Source: Cryptomeria japonica
Taxonomy: Eukaryota; Streptophyta; Pinopsida; Cupressales; Cupressaceae
Assembly (NCBI RefSeq): GCF_030272615.1
Contig: NC_081406.1
Coordinates: forward strand, 237,997,922 to 238,061,921
Direction of reading: 5' to 3'
DNA length: 64,000 bases
In this document: positions 46,587 through 57,805 of the stretch, piece after piece
Layout of the letters: every line of letters begins with the position of its first letter
Position numbering within the stretch: the stretch's first letter is position 1
The notes under the pieces: generated by a model
Databases searched by the model: none
What the model saw: only the letters and a program-made list of their open reading frames with translations
What the model was told of the DNA's origin: nothing
Program-made: the position numbers and the translations under genes

Positions 46587-46816
46587 GGTTAAAGATGCTC
46601 CATTTTTGAGCATTTTTAACCCATAATCAAAACCTTTGCAAAAAAAGAAGGTTAGAAATGCTCTGTTCTGGAGCATTCTTAACCCATATTTATAACCTCT
46701 CACAAAAAGGTTAGGAATGCTCCAAAACGGAGCATCTCTAACCTTATTTGCTAACCTTGTGAGTCCACTTTTTGTCAAGAAGGTTAGAAATGCTCCGTTT
46801 TGGAGCATTCTTAACC
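46587..46816. repeat. Array of four 35-bp hairpins
   Basis: Four imperfect palindromes of exactly 35 bases at 46,587-46,621, 46,650-46,684, 46,709-46,743 and 46,782-46,816. Each has the form GGTTA(G)AATGCTCC, a five-base centre, then GGAGCAT..TAACC. Start-to-start spacing is 63, 59 and 73. The third has the reverse-complement centre (AAAAC versus GTTTT). The spacers also share AACC..CAAAAAGG words. On the minus strand the array is open for 114 codons and gives a repeated LxMLxNxAFLTF peptide, so a coding-repeat origin is possible. Confidence 0.9.
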
Positions 46817-46859
46817 TCTTCCATAAGAATATTTTTTAAAAAGAGTGGAAGAAGAAGCT

Positions 46860-48418
46860 TCAAACACCAGGGTATGAATGTTCATCAGACATATTGAAAA
46901 GAAAGTGGTTTTGACTATATTTTGGAAATTTCCAAGTGATTGCAGTTGGTAAGGCTAATGAAATCCTCTGCAACCTTTGGCCGCATCATCCCAATTTGAA
47001 TAAATGAGAGCCCTAAAACAACAGTTTGGACATTCATCAAGGCACCACTGGAAAACATATTTGCAGATGATGGAAGCAAAGACAATGCAACAGAATGTGG
47101 AAGTATAGAGTATGCATGATAACTGTTGCCCATGCCCTCATTGGCAACTTGCGTAGATTGCAGTTGATTTGTTTAACAAAATGCCTCAATGAGATGTCCT
47201 CTCAAAGAACAAAGTGAAATTATTGCAGGGTATGCACCAAATGATTTTGTTCAAAAAAGATAATGAAACTTCCAAGCAAATGCGTTTGGTTGGTGTAATT
47301 CTAAACCTCACAACCTTTCTCCATGCTCCCGACCTGTGCGACAATGGAAACTTTTAAAACCTTTGAATTAATGAGGCACCTACAAGCACATTTTAACATT
47401 GTTTTGAATAGTTCTTAAAAAGAGCTTTGGAAGCTTTAAAGTAGACACAACTAACTGTTTGACAAACCGCCTCAAGGAAATATGTCACACGATGATTGTA
47501 GATCATGGAAGCATCAACATGACACGTTAACTGTTTGACAATATAACGTGGTAGACACAAATGCAAATCATGGGAGCATAGACAAGGTAAGTGAAGTGTT
47601 CAACATAATACCTCAAATCGATGTCACCTCATTACATGGAATGATCGCAGAATATGCACCGAATTGTCAACAGACATTCATCAAAGTATAAAGGATAGAG
47701 GAATTACGTCAGATGTTGTAGTTGCAGCTACTCTGGTAAACATGCATGCATCATGGAGCATAAGCAAAGCAAGTGAAATGCTTGACAAAATACCTTAAAG
47801 AAACATGGTCTCAATACTTATGCACTATGGTCAAAATGTATGTGCACCATGGAATATAATCACAACAGGCAGATTATCTAACAAAACACATCAAAGAAGG
47901 TATAAAGCTACATATTATACCTTAGCATTGCAGTCTTCTTGCCCATGAGCCAATGTGGAATCCATTTAAGCACAAAGGATAAGGGAGTTTTGTTAGTCAT
48001 GCAGTTGCTTTGATAGACTTGCATGCATCATGGAGCATAATCATGACAGGTTATAGACATTCATCAGAGCACAAAGAATAGAAGAAATATGTTGACTTTC
48101 ACAGTTGCAATAGCCATAAGAGACATGCACGCGAAATATGAGAGCATAACTAAGGCACATGACCTACTTACATGCTAGTTCACAGAGATGTCATCTCAGT
48201 GAATGCAATATTTGCAGAGAATATGCACAAAATAGATTTAATGGCATCATTGTCATTGTCACTGCACACACAAAATGTGGAAGTACTAATAAGGCTTTAG
48301 AAAAATTGACAAAAATGTCTCAAAGAAGTGTCCTCTCAAAGAATGAAATGAAAGGATTGAAGAATGTGCACATAATGGATTGCACAAGGAAACTCTCAAA
48401 ATTTATTAGTGAATGAAT
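46860..48418 (+). pseudogene. Degenerate PPR-like remnants
   Basis: Several plus-strand fragments resemble plant pentatricopeptide repeats: ECGSIEYA and FNKMPQ.DVLSK (47,094-47,215), KQMRLVGV (about 47,274), GSIDKVSEVFNIIPQIDVTS (about 47,570-47,630), SISKASEMLDKIP.RNMVS (47,757-47,815) and, best preserved, TAHTKCGSTNKALEKLTKMS, then QRSVLSKNEM (48,270-48,350). The phrase CGS-x-x-KA-x-x-x-(F/L)-x-KM-x-QR-x-(V/M)-(L/V)-S is the PPR pattern. Frames change between fragments and stops are common. This is a decayed, intron-free remnant carried in the region that splits ORF2. Confidence 0.6.
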
Positions 48419-48583
48419 ATCCCTTTGTCAAGATGGTGGGAATGCATAAGAGATAGTTAAGCATGTAAATCTTCTGAGTAATTAAAGTTTGAATTCATCT
48501 AGTTGGATTGACAATCACTTTATATTTATTCCTGGAAGGCTTAGCAAGTTTGATGGACCACAACTCACTATTTAAGGGTGTGA

Positions 48584-49700
48584 GTGTTAGAAAAATTGGT
48601 TATGTCCAAACTCTTTTATGATGGTTAAAGATTATCCTTATAGATGAGTCATATCATGATGCAAATTTCAATGTACTAGCATTCCAACTTGTAAATTATG
48701 GCACTTTCAAGAAAAGAATGAGAAGGACAAGCTCAAAGTCTCTAGAAACTACAATGTAATTGGAAGTTGTGACACCTAATGAATATGCAAGAGATTGTGT
48801 TGGTGAGCTTAATTTGAAGTATGATTAGATCCAAAACTTTAGTGAGAAGCCAATATGATTGAACTTCATTAATGCATTGGTTCCAAAGGCATAGATGTTT
48901 CAGTATGCAGCTACACTCCATAGTGCAAACAAAGATGGATAAGCACCTTGCCATGATCCTAGCTTGAAAGTTTCAAGATGTTCTTTTGAAGAAGTGGCTA
49001 TGCTACTCATTGTAACTAAAGGTTAGAAAGTAGACCTTATTCACACAAAAGTGAAGTAGTTTATAACTAAGCTCTTTTTGGATAAGAATGAGTTAGTTAT
49101 TAACCTATCCAAAGTTAGTTACTAAGGTGGTTATTCTGGGAAGCCTATAAAGGCAGGGCTATTTGTAATGTAATGGGGGGGACTCTTACATAGGGGAAAA
49201 CTCTGTAGAATTAAGTAGAGAAACTAAGTGAGATCTTTTGATGTTCATATCTTTGTACTAAGGGGTTTTTGAACTTGTATATTTTCAAAAAGAATAATGA
49301 AGAATGCATTGAGTTTGTGTGTCTTAAATGTATTCATGAGTTATTGTTACTAATTTATCGTATGTTGAATTAGTAATCCCTTTATGTATTGGTGAAATCT
49401 ATTGATGAAACACATCATTCATGGTATCTTGACTTGCATGTGCTAGTACAACCTATCTCTTCATGTGTTGAGGTTTATTGTATTTCTTTCATCATCGTTG
49501 CGTAACTAACCTATTTGGTGGTAACCCCTTTTGTACTGTTATCATTTATGGAATCCTACTTGGTATTCATATGTCTTCTAGTAGGGTTTTTGTTATTAAT
49601 CTTGTTTAAGTTCTATGTTTCCTCCTTTATGTACTTTTAGGTTAAAAGTACACAAAAATCCTAAACATCCCAATCATACGAGGGAGCTGCCCCTCTCAAA
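48584..49700 (+). repeat. Possible old LTR (copia-like)
   Basis: TGTTAGAAAAATTGGTTATG at 48,588 is LTR-like. GCCTATAAAGGCAGGGC (49,143-49,159) is a good TATA box, with AATAATGAAGAA downstream and CTTGTATATTTTC near 49,280. No matching partner, PBS or PPT was located, so the boundaries are guesses. Confidence 0.35.
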
Positions 49701-49775
49701 TGCAGAGGAAGATTGTGGTTTCACTCCAATCTCTCCAACTGTTGGAACGTTTGTCACTGCTCATCAGGCAAATAG

Positions 49776-52403
49776 GGTCAGTTTCAGATAAACGACTGCA
49801 GTGACAAATCTGTTTACCAACACGGTGAAATTGACATGAATGATGCTTTATCATCTATTCCCTCTAGTGTATTGTTGGTATAATATATTCACTCCTACAT
49901 TCACTGCAAGCTCAAAGAATTTGGAGACAAGTTCATTCGAAATGAGTTTAAAGGGTTCTGTGACAATGATCAATTGAAGGCAGAATTTCTACCTCTGAAG
50001 AAAAAAGGTTTGGCTAATGTTGTTGATTTTGCTGATTTTTTTTATGATGACTGGGTTAGATATGTACTGAGTAGGGTTCATGATCAATTTTTGTGGCTAG
50101 AAGCTCATGCACCGATCAAGATTACAAAGGAGGTGATTCGAAGAGTGACAGGGTTTAGTGCAACTGGTGAAGCATTAACCCTAAGAACGATTTCATCAAC
50201 TAAAATCATCTGATTAACCAAATCTCGATGTGATAGTAGAGCAATGACAATCACCCATATTGAGGATGTTGAAATAATATTTGCCTTTGTAATGTTGGGT
50301 TACAGGGTTTATCAATCAAGCTGGATGAATAGTATGTGGAGCGGTGCCATACATGCTGGATATCGAATTATCAAAGAGGATGCAACCTACGATATATGTG
50401 AGATGATTTAAAGCCAATTTATGGTGAACATGGAAAGAATTAAGAAGGACAAGAAGAAATCCTTCAAATATGGCTCACTGTTGGTATGTATATTTTTCTA
50501 TGTGCAAAACTTTTTCCCTGGTAAAGGTAATGTAGTATGGTCACAGGAGAAACCTATCATGGTTAAAATAGGTGAAATAATTAAGGACATGGGAAATAAA
50601 TTTGGTGAAACAATGTGGGGATATTTTAAGGAATTTCAAACTAGGATGCACAAGAGGGAAAGAATTCCAACTGGTATAATTCAAAAATACAAAGACAACA
50701 TCTATTTTCTTGTAGATACTGACTGTTGTATCATTCAAGTAGTTCAACCAAGAACTTTTTGGGTTCCACCTATGGGCTATGAGGTGGCAGCAGATCTTGT
50801 TAAAATTCATGTCAATATGTTATTGTCTAAACTGGTAGACTCTAAGGCAAAGAGATTTGGAACATGTGAGGAGGCAAGCTCCAATTTTAAAAAGGAACTT
50901 CAAGTGCCAATCATGAAAAGAAAAGTAAGAAGAATGATTGATACCCTTGACAAGAAATATGGAGGTGAAGCATTCGGTGCCACTACCTCCATCGGTGCTA
51001 GTGAGCAAATAAGGATCACACTGCCAAAGATGAAGAATTAATAGGTGAAAAGAAGAAAGTACCAAAAACAAAACCTAAGGGAACTGCAGCAACCAAGCCT
51101 GCAACATACTCAAAAGAAAAGGATCTAGGTACTCCTGTACCTTCCCCAAGTAAAGATAGACCGGTAGGAGTGACTTATACAAGAAAGAAGAAGAGTGATT
51201 CAAAGCTCAAAAAGGATGAGAAAGAGGGTGATATCACTGACACCCTATCAGATGTGGAAATTAAAGAAGTTAGGAGTGGAAGAAATAGAGCTCCAACAAT
51301 TGATGAATTGGTCCATGGGATCAAAGAGTTTGGAGGTTTGTCTGGTGTTGGGAGAACTTATTCTCTCAGTAATGATGAAGATAAAAGGAAAATTGAATAA
51401 GCCCTAATTTGGAACTTGCATAAGTTTTGTAGAACACCCAGTGAACTATGTGGAATAATCCCATCAGATTTGCAAGATCAAATTAAAGGGAGATGGAAAA
51501 TAGCTCTGGTTGTGGAGAAAGAACACAGAATAAAAGCACTCATGGAAGTGCATCATGACTTAGATCTTGAGCAAGCTTCATTGGTGGCTGATGTATGCAT
51601 ACAACACTTCAAGATAAGAAATAGAATAGGGAGAGTGGCAATAGGTGAAATTGAAGCAGTACATGAAGAAGGTGTCGCCTTGTGGAAGATAATCATGGCT
51701 CAGCAAAAGAAAGTTGAAGAAGAAATAGAAAGGGAAACCAAACAGAATCAAGGCACAACTGTCCATGACAAGGAAAAAGGCAAAGGAAAATATTCCACTG
51801 AAGATTTTGACATCTCCTTTGTCAATGAGATTATAGGAAATGTTGTGTCAAATATTCCCATTCTGGCAAAGGATGTTGAGCAGCTGGCTCACGCAATACC
51901 GGTAAAGGAAGCTGATCAAATTAAGGTTCCCGATCAAGATGAAGTAATACTTGAATATATTCTTTATGAGGATACACCTCATAGAGCCTTACAGACACCA
52001 AATCCTATCCTATCTGAAGAAGGAAAATAGGAAGAGAAGAAAGCAGAGGATAAGAAAGCAATGATGGATACTCCTCCTGTAAAGAGGAAATTAGATTTAG
52101 GAATTGAAAGTGAGAAGAAGGGAAGAATAATTACAACAACTAGTACAAAAGTTCAGACTGTAGAAAAGGAGGAATAAATAGAGGAGGAAGAAGAAGGAGA
52201 ATTGGTCATTGATATAAAGAAAATGACCCCCAAGCAATTGATGAAAGTCTTGGAAAAACTGATAATCCAAGCTGAAAAGGCTAAACTGAGAGGAAAGAAA
52301 AAGAAGGCAAGAATTCTCACTTCTGCCAAGAATATTCTCTCTAACCTAATCCTGAACATTGCAGTCGATGATACTACACCTATTATTGATCAGCTAGATA
52401 CTC
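49776..52403 (+). pseudogene. Element E ORF2, main part: long Lys/Glu-rich protein of unknown family
   Basis: A broken frame of roughly 870 codons. Phase 1 runs 49,776-51,041 with TAA, TGA and TAA stops (about 49,887, 50,211, 50,409). A frameshift near 51,030 moves into a second phase to 52,403, with stops at 51,398, 52,028 and 52,175. The N-half is globular (KFIRNEFKGFCDNDQLKAEF, DFADFFYDDWVRYVLSRVHD, KITKEVIRRVTGFSATGEAL, NIYFLVDTDCCIIQVVQPRT); the C-half is highly charged with KKKSDSKLKKDEKEGD and a helical QLMKVLEKLIIQAEKAKLRG segment. No RT, integrase or protease motif. The end is cut by copia II at 52,404. Confidence 0.6.
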
Positions 52404-53608
52404 TGTTAGGATAACCGGTGAACAACTGAGAGGGGGGGGGGGTGAATCAGTTGTTAACAGATTGTAACAATTAATCCACCATACAAACTTAAACCGGAGC
52501 ACATAAACATTAAATACCGACATACTAGAAACATATGCCAGTAAACAATGCAACTCAAAAATAAAATATATAATCAACGCAATGCAACCGTGCCACATAA
52601 CACCATGATTTGTACATGGAAAACCCGGTAAAGGGAAAAACCACGGTGGGAAGCCTACCCACAGTCAGATGATACTTCTACAGAAAGTATGTGATACAAT
52701 GAGGGGCCTGCACATGTAGGAAGGCACACTACCTAGAGCATACTACTCATTACAAAAGAGTCTCACTAACTACAGACAGGTTAAAACCACCTCAAGATAT
52801 TTGGACAACAATCCAGTAAAGTGAACTGCCAGAGATAGCATCTACCATGCTTGATTACAGTCCTGGTTAAGCTCAATGTGAGAGGCCTTTGACCTCTTAC
52901 ATAACCCCAATTCGATCCTCAATGATCGACCAAATCCTCTGCCTGAATTATATTACAATATTCGCACATTCCACTCCTTGCCATGATCTACAATGAGATC
53001 CTACATTGATTTATACCATCCCTAAGGCCTAAACCAATTAGGTCGGCCACCTAAAGATATTACAATAAGATCATTACATATATCCACATTATGATGATAT
53101 GCCATGTTGGCTTTAGACCAAAATAACATTAACCAATCCATAAATTATCCCGATAACATGTAGAGAACACGATAACATGATACCAGTCCATAACCTAGAT
53201 AGGCACGAGACCAATTCTGGGTCCACCACGCCAAAGTGATGTCTCCACCTAGTTGAATCACGATTAGAGAACATCCTCTATATCCTAGAACCGCACCAAC
53301 ACCACTTATGCATCCGGTCAAGGATTCTCAATAAAAGCTCTGCCGGTAAAACCTTAAACCTATGTTGGTAAGGGTTTACTAGAGTGTATGATAGCATTCG
53401 ATTACCAAGTCAATACCATCTGACCAAAACATTCTCTAGAAGCATGTAACACATATAACCAAACACATTCCATTGATCCAAACATGTCGAAAGTGTCCAA
53501 CCGATAGTCACTACTATCGATATCACTAGATTTTTTGTCTGTAACCTGCCATAACAACTAGTGTTGACATCATTGACGCACATAATCAATCCTTCCATAT
53601 TGCCAACA
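52404..53608 (-). repeat. 3' LTR of copia II
   Basis: 1,205 bases; on the plus strand TGTTAGGATA to GCCAACA. It shares with the copia I LTR the G-run (52,429-52,441) plus GTGAATCAG, GAAAACCCGGTAAAGGGAAA, and the terminal ATTGCCAACA. Confidence 0.9.
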
Positions 53609-53622
53609 ATCTCCCCCTTTGG
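53609..53622 (-). promoter_or_regulatory. Polypurine tract of copia II
   Basis: The minus strand reads CCAAAGGGGGAGAT immediately before the LTR, identical to copia I. Further CTCCCCCTTTG blocks follow at about 53,680-53,790. Confidence 0.88.
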
Positions 53623-53925
53623 CATTGATGGCAAAACTAGATGTGAAAAACATCTAAATACCAAGAAATGCCAAACAAGTCTCCCCCAAAGGAAGAAAAC
53701 CAACAAACTCCCCCTTTGAATACTATCTTTGTATAGCTCTTGAGTTTTATTTTTCACATCAATATCTCTCCCCCTTTGACATCAATGCTAGAGATATGGC
53801 ATAGATATCAAAATTTTGTGAATCTGAAAGCTGACTACTCCCCTTGAGTAGTAGCACCACTCATCAGTGTCAGAATGAATAATATCTCTGATAATGCATG
53901 TCGGACTGATGCCAAACTGCATCAA

Positions 53926-55278
53926 TCAAGTCTCTGTCGGAGGGGTAGAAACCCCCAACCTATCTCTCAAATACTCAAATGATTCTTTAGACAGTGGTTT
54001 AGTGAATATATCTACAATCTGCTCTTTAGTTTTCACATAAACCAGTTTAACTTCCTTTTCCTCTACCTTGTCCTTGAGAAAGCTATACTTTATTGATATG
54101 TGCTTAGTCTTAGAGTGAAATACTGGATTTTTAGACATGTCAGTAGCTGCTGAGTTATCACAGTAGATAACTATCTGTTCACTATAATTTACCTTGATAT
54201 CCTTCAACATTTGCTTCATCCACAAGACTTGTGTACAATTAGTTGTTGTTGCAACATATTCAACTTCAGCAATAGATAAAGAAATGCATGACTATTTTTT
54301 GTTGATCCATGAAACCAGTTTCTTTCCAAGAAAGAAAGCTCCACCAGAAGTGCTCTTCCTGTCATCAATATCTCCTGTCCAATCTAAATCTATATATGCA
54401 CATAAAGTGAAGTTATCATCTCTAGAATACCATAAACCATATTCAGTTGTGCCTTGTAGATACCAGAATATCCTCTTTACTGCACATTCATGATTATCTT
54501 TAGGATTACTTTGATATCTTGAAACAATACTCACTGCATTCATAATATCTAGTCTAGTCTAAGTTAGATATAACAAGCCACCAATCATAGACTTATACCT
54601 TGTTGAATTTACCAATGCAGATGTGTCTTTGATAGATAATTTCTCACTTGTCACCATAGGAGTACTTACCGGTTTGGAATTATCCATACCAAACTTCTTC
54701 AACAATTCCCTTAGATACTTTGTTTGATAGATAAAGATGCCTTTGTCTGTTTGATAGATAAAGATGTCTTTGTCAGTTTGAGTAATCTGCAAACCTAAGA
54801 AAAATTTCATTTCACCAATCATGGACATTTCAAATTCATTCTTCATGTTGTTAGCAAATTCCATGCACAATTTATCTTCTCCTCCAAAAATGATATCATC
54901 AACAAATACTTCAATAATTAGAATATCATCATCAGTAATTTTGTAATACAAGTTACTGTCAGCATTGCCTTTAGTAAAACCAAGCTTCAAAATATATTTA
55001 TCCAACCTTGCATACCAAGCTCTGGGAGCTTGTTTTAATCCATATAATGTATTCTTTAACCTACAAACCATATCCTTATCATCTGTCAGTGAAAAACCAT
55101 CAAACTGCTCAATGTATACCTCTTCTTCAAGTTCACCATTCAAAAATGCACATTTAATGCCCATTTGAAAATTCTTGTAGTTCTTATATGTTGCATAGGC
55201 AGGAAATAGTCTAACAGCTTCAATTCTAGCTACAGGTGAAAAATTCTCACCATAATCAATTCCTTCCTTTTGAGAGTA
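53926..55278 (-). pseudogene. Copia II reverse transcriptase and RNase H
   Basis: One continuous phase with integrase and protease, interrupted by stops near 54,292, 54,559 and 55,279. RT motifs: FLNGELEEEVYIEQFDGFS, LYGLKQAPRAWYARLDKY, the active site FVDDIIFGG, MKFFLGLQI, YKSMIGGLLYLT. RNase H motifs: DWTGDIDDRKSTSGGAFF, EVEYVATTTN, YCDNSAATDMSKNPVFHSKT, HISIKYSFLKD. A 27-base duplication doubles DKDIFIYQT at 54,727-54,780. The RNase H Asp/Glu positions look intact. Confidence 0.93.
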
Positions 55279-56619
55279 TCATTTACAAACTAGTCTAGCC
55301 TTGTTTCTTATAACTTGACCATCCTCATTTAGTTTATTTCTAAAAACCCATTTAGTTCCAATAACATTCTTATTTTTAGGTCGGGGAACTAAAGTCCAAG
55401 TTTCATTCTTTTCTATCCGATCTAATTCATCTTCCATAGCCTTTAACCAATGTTTATCTTTACAAGCTTCAATAACAGATGCTGGTTCAACTTGAGAAAT
55501 AAAACATACCTCTTCATTTTCCAGTCTTGTTCTTGTCATAACTCCCTTGTTCCTATCTCCAATGATTTGATCTTCATAGTGATTTAATCTTACATACCTT
55601 AGAGTCTTCTGGACTTCAGGTTCACTGATCTGATCATTAGTCATAGTTGAATTTTCTAACTGTGTCGGTGTAACAGTCTCAATGTCCTGTATCGGTTGAG
55701 GCATTGTCGGTTCAATTATGATCATTTCCACTGCCAGTTCCTTGTCATATGATATGGATTGATTTTTGTATTTCTCATCCACTTTCACATTTGCACTTTC
55801 CACAATTTTCTGCAATCTTTTGTTATAACATCTATATGCCTTGCTTTGATTAGAATAACCAAGAAATATTCCTTCATTGCATCTAGGATCAAACTTCCCA
55901 ATTGAATCGTCCCTTTTGATATAACATTTACTTCCAAAGATTGTGAAATATTTAACAGTAGGTGTATGTCCAAACCATAATTCATAAGGAGTCTTACCAG
56001 TTTCAGCTTTGATGTGAACTCTGTTGAATGTGTAGACTGTTGTACTCACTGCTTCTTTCCAGTAGATGTGAGGTAATTGGGCTTCCATCATCATGGTTCT
56101 TGATGCATCCAAAATGGTTTTGTTCTTTCTTTCCACCACTCCATTTTGCTGAGGATTCCTAGGAGCAGATAGCTGTCTCCTAATTCTATTTGTCTCATAA
56201 TAACTGTTAAATTCATGAGAAGTGCACTCACCGCCTTGATCTGATCTTAGACATTTGATTTTCAGTCCAGTTCCAGTTTCTACTTTTGCTTTAAAGATCT
56301 TGAATTTCTCAAAAGCTTCAGACTTCTCCCTAAGAAAAGTCACCTCCATCATTCTAGAATAATCATCAATTATCAACCTATCACCTTGAAAGCTTCTAGT
56401 CCTTTCTGGACCACATAAGTCAGTATGAATCAAATCAAGAACATCATTAGATTTATCTTGTATGCTCTTAAAAGTAGTTCTAACTTGCTTTCCCAATTGG
56501 CATTCCTTACATACCAGATTATGAGGCTTCATAATCTTAGGTAAATCTCTAACTGCCTTTGTTGAACTGATCTTGACAATGCAATCAAAATTAACATGAC
56601 ATAACCTTTTATGCCATAA
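55279..56619 (-). pseudogene. Copia II integrase
   Basis: An open frame of 417 codons plus the GAG-pre-integrase LWHKRLCHVNFDCIV. Zinc finger part CKECQLGKQ; catalytic triad in HTDLCGP (Asp), LRSDQGGECTS (Asp) and QQNGVVERKNK (Glu); then YTFNRVHIK, KTPYELWFGHTPTVKYF, EGIFLGYSNQSKAYRCYN. Compared with copia I (DRYFMLLIDDY), four residues are missing at GDRLIIDDYSR, a 12-base in-frame deletion beside the core. The C-terminal end WTLVPRPKNKNVIGTKWVF leads into RT. Confidence 0.94.
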
Positions 56620-57336
56620 TCAACTCTCATCAATATGAGCAATAAAACGTGTCTTATTTCCAGTGTTCAAGTGAAAGATATTACCACTAGTTTGAGTACC
56701 AGTAGAAATCTCCAAACCAGTCTTGTTAATGATTTTGCATTTTCTATCCTTGAATTGAAGCTGGAATCCCTTGTCCACCAATTGACCAACACTCAAAGTA
56801 TTATTCTTTAAACCTTCTACATAATAGACATTGTCAATATTATGCTTACCATCTAGAGAAATAGTACCTCTACCTGTAATCATACATACTATGTCATCTC
56901 CAAATCTTACTTGGCCGTCATTGTATTCTTGCAAGGAAAAAAGAATTCTTTTATCTCCAGTCATATGATATGAGCATCCACTATCAATTACCCATTCATC
57001 CTTGTCTTCAACTTTTGCTACTAGGGCCTTTTCTTCATTCTTGATAGCCAGTTCCGGTTCATCTTCTTTTAGGGCATAGAACACCAATTCCTTTCCATTG
57101 CCAAATCCACTAGCAGAGTCTTCTGCCAGTTCATCCTTAGAGTCATCAGTTACTCTTTCCTCATCCGCTATGTAGCATTGTTTTCTTTTCTTGAATCTAT
57201 ATCTGTTTTGATTAGGCTTGAATGATTTCTTAACTATTTCTTCAAATCTTGCATTTCTTTCAGGACATCTAGATGCAAAATGGCTAATCTTATGACATGC
57301 AAAACATTTAAAAGGTGCTTTTCCTTCATACTTCAT
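56620..57336 (-). pseudogene. Copia II zinc knuckle and protease
   Basis: CFACHKISHFASRC near 57,270-57,310 binds nucleic acid. A basic then acidic linker follows, and the protease centre DEWVIDSGCSYHMTGDKRI (about 56,940-57,000), RFGDDIVCMITGRGTISLDG, VYYVEGLKNNTLSVGQL and DKGFQLQFKDRKCKI. Asp-Ser-Gly is preserved. A TGA separates it from LWHKRL. Confidence 0.92.
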
Positions 57337-57456
57337 GTCAGTCCTTTAGGTACTCTTCTAGCAAATAAGGCTTCAAGTTGCTCAAGTTCTTCATCCTCTT
57401 TCCTCATGTCTTCTAATTCCTTTGCATATAGGGCTTTCTAATCATTCTTGCCGGTA

Positions 57457-57487
<31 letters not shown>

Positions 57488-57805
57488 CATGAAAGGCAGG
57501 TTCAGATTTTGCAAGTCCAAAAGGTCCAAATTCTTCAAGCTCAAAAGCGGATAAATTCCCAATCAGAATGTCTCTGTTAACTAAGGTGTTTGCCATTGTT
57601 CTCAATTCATTAATTGTAGTTCCTTCATCTTGTAAGTCAGTGGAAGGGCTCTCAAGACTTTGGAAACTATTTCATCTTCACTTAGAGATCCTCCACAACA
57701 TTGAATTCCCATGACAATCTCATTTACTCTTTCATTGTCATCCATCTTCAAGTTCTCATATCTCACCCGGTAGCCATCAAGCTTATCAAAATTGATAGTA
57801 GGGTC
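57337..57805 (-). pseudogene. Copia II gag, C-terminal half
   Basis: RYENLKMDDNERVNEIVMGI and SEDEIVSKVLRALPLTYKM match copia I gag. A (GAT)n run at about 57,459-57,486 encodes polyserine on this strand. The phase differs from the protease frame, so at least one shift lies between 57,337 and 57,600. At 57,805 the frame meets the LTR of copia III. Confidence 0.85.

Larger units (their letters stand above)
52404..57805 (-). mobile_element. Ty1/copia element II, truncated in gag
   Basis: A minus-strand copia with 3' LTR (52,404-53,608), purine tract, RNase H, RT, integrase, protease, zinc knuckle and the C-terminal half of gag. It lacks the gag N-terminus, primer site and 5' LTR, because the TG of the copia III LTR begins exactly at 57,806. 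Domains and LTR match copia I, so both are one family. It begins inside ORF2 of element E; the bases beside it are TACTC (52,399-52,403), but no right partner survives. Confidence 0.92.

Noticed and set aside
46467-46808. 113-codon minus frame across the hairpin array as a gene
   Set aside because: It has a repeated peptide, but the repeat follows from the palindromes; there is no homologue or context. Kept only as an alternative explanation.
46587-46816. A CRISPR-like array
   Set aside because: Regular palindromic repeats occur, but this is plant nuclear DNA, there are only four units, the spacers share sequence, one unit has a reversed centre, and no cas-like gene is near.
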